NCBI GenBank assembly: GCA_041191165.1
Contig: JBEEPJ010000134.1
Location: forward strand, 1 to 6,078
Length of the DNA stretch: 6,078 nucleotides
Reading direction: 5' to 3'
Origin: CAMCYM01 sp041191165
Lineage (GTDB): Bacteria > Bacteroidota > Bacteroidia > Flavobacteriales_D > Sanyastnellaceae
The notes under the pieces: model-generated
Database searches by the model: none
The model's input: the letters and a program-made list of their open reading frames with translations, nothing else
Told to the model about the DNA's origin: nothing
Part shown: piece by piece, positions 5,390-6,078 of the stretch
Position numbering within the stretch: position 1 is the stretch's first letter
Layout of the letters: the number at the start of each line of letters is the position of its first letter
Program-made: the position numbers and the translations under genes

Positions 5390-6078
5390 ATGGCGCGCAT
5401 CGCTCTCAACGCTCGGTTGCTCATTCCCGGTCGGCTGGAAGGCATCGGCGGCTTCGCACATGCCATTTTTTCGCGCTGGGTGGCGCTCCGGCCCGAACAC
5501 GAGTTTCTGCTGCTCTTCGATCGGATGCCCGATGCGCAGTTTCGCTACGGCGGGCGGGCGCGGTCGGTGATGTTGCCCCCGCCGGCACGGCGGCCGTGGC
5601 TGTACGATCTGTGGTTCGACGCTGCTGTGCCGTTGGCCTTGCGGGCCTGGGGGGCGGACGCATTCGTCTCGCCGGAGGGGTTTTTGAGCCGGCGGACCGG
5701 GGTGCCCCAGGCGGTGGTGATGCACGACCTGAACTTTCTGCACCGTCCCGATTGGTTGCCGGCCCGGGAGGCGGCGCATTATCGGGCGAGGGTGGGGGAT
5801 GCGGCGCACCGAGCGCGGCAGGTCATCACGGTGTCGGATTTTTCGGCGAACGACATCGCCGCGCGGCTGGGGGTGGAGCGGGCCGGGATCGCGGTGGTGC
5901 CCAATGCGCCGGCGGGGGCGTACCGGCCTCTGGAGGCTGCGGAACGGGCGGCGGCTCGCCAGCGGTGGAACGCGGGGCGGCCGTACCTGACTTTTGTGGG
6001 CAGCCTACATCCCCGGAAGAACCTGCCGGGCATGCTGGCGGCCTTCGGAGCCTACCGGGCCGCCGGGGGGACGGCCGA
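5390..6078 (+). CDS. GT4-family glycosyltransferase (group 1), N-terminal part; 3' end outside the window
   Basis: The frame is open from the ATG at 5390 to the right edge (229 codons plus two bases), so only the N-terminal domain and the start of the C-terminal domain are present. It begins MARIALNARLL with a Gly-rich loop (RLEGIGGFAHAIF, 15-27), the acceptor-side beta-alpha start of GT-B enzymes. It continues with MHDLNFLHRPDW (111-122), QVITVSDFSANDIAARLG (144-161), VVPNAP (169-174) and FVGSLHPRKNL (202-212), the standard order of group 1 glycosyltransferases at the domain boundary. The donor-binding E-x7-E motif would lie beyond the window. Such enzymes add sugars from nucleotide donors to a lipid-linked glycan at the cytoplasmic face. 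With the divergent Wzz-like and ligase genes this indicates a surface-polysaccharide locus. The donor and linkage cannot be read. Confidence 0.93.
   Translation, partial: MARIALNARLLIPGRLEGIGGFAHAIFSRWVALRPEHEFLLLFDRMPDAQFRYGGRARSVMLPPPARRPWLYDLWFDAAVPLALRAWGADAFVSPEGFLSRRTGVPQAVVMHDLNFLHRPDWLPAREAAHYRARVGDAAHRARQVITVSDFSANDIAARLGVERAGIAVVPNAPAGAYRPLEAAERAAARQRWNAGRPYLTFVGSLHPRKNLPGMLAAFGAYRAAGGTA

Noticed and set aside
5222..5809. N-terminal extension of the Wzz-like protein to 542 residues
   Set aside because: The extension is Arg/Pro/Gly-rich, runs through the 21-bp repeats (giving heptapeptide repeats only because 21 is a multiple of 3) and overlaps the GT4 gene. The ATG at 5221 gives a normal Wzz length and follows a -7 element.

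Overview
The window looks like chromosomal DNA from a GC-rich member of the Bacteroidota (or the related Rhodothermota). Three things point there. The elongation factor P, the GAF-PP2C phosphatase and the glycosyltransferase all read like Bacteroidota versions of their families. The best promoter candidates match the Bacteroidota '-7' element TAnnTTTG rather than a classical TATAAT box. Good Shine-Dalgarno sequences at proper spacing are scarce. The assignment rests on remembered family patterns, not on a search.

Left part, + strand (1-2728). The window opens inside a Trp- and Gly-rich protein whose end looks like the C-terminal strands of an outer-membrane beta-barrel (2-901). Three bases after its stop lies a -7-like element, followed by efp (932-1498, elongation factor P). 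Six bases after efp comes a complete GAF + SpoIIE/PP2C serine phosphatase (1505-2728). efp and the phosphatase are probably one transcript linking a translation factor to a signalling phosphatase.

Middle part, - strand (2721-5221). A two-gene polysaccharide unit is read leftward: a Wzz-like chain-length/co-polymerase protein (4181-5221), then an O-antigen ligase/polymerase (2721-4184). They overlap by ATGA, so translation is probably coupled. The ligase meets the phosphatase tail to tail with an 8-bp coding overlap and no room for a terminator.

Right part (5222-6078). A 168-bp divergent intergenic region separates the Wzz-like gene from a GT4 glycosyltransferase that runs off the right edge (5390 onward). 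Five 21-bp direct repeats fill most of the space between the two outward promoters, and a perfect inverted repeat touches the glycosyltransferase promoter. Both -7-like elements lie only 4-5 bases from the start codons, so both transcripts may be leaderless. The glycosyltransferase, Wzz-like protein and ligase together mark a surface-polysaccharide (O-antigen or exopolysaccharide) locus that probably continues to the right.

No RNA gene, mobile element, CRISPR array or convincing intrinsic terminator was seen. The genes are ordinary families; the most unusual part is the repeat-filled divergent promoter region.
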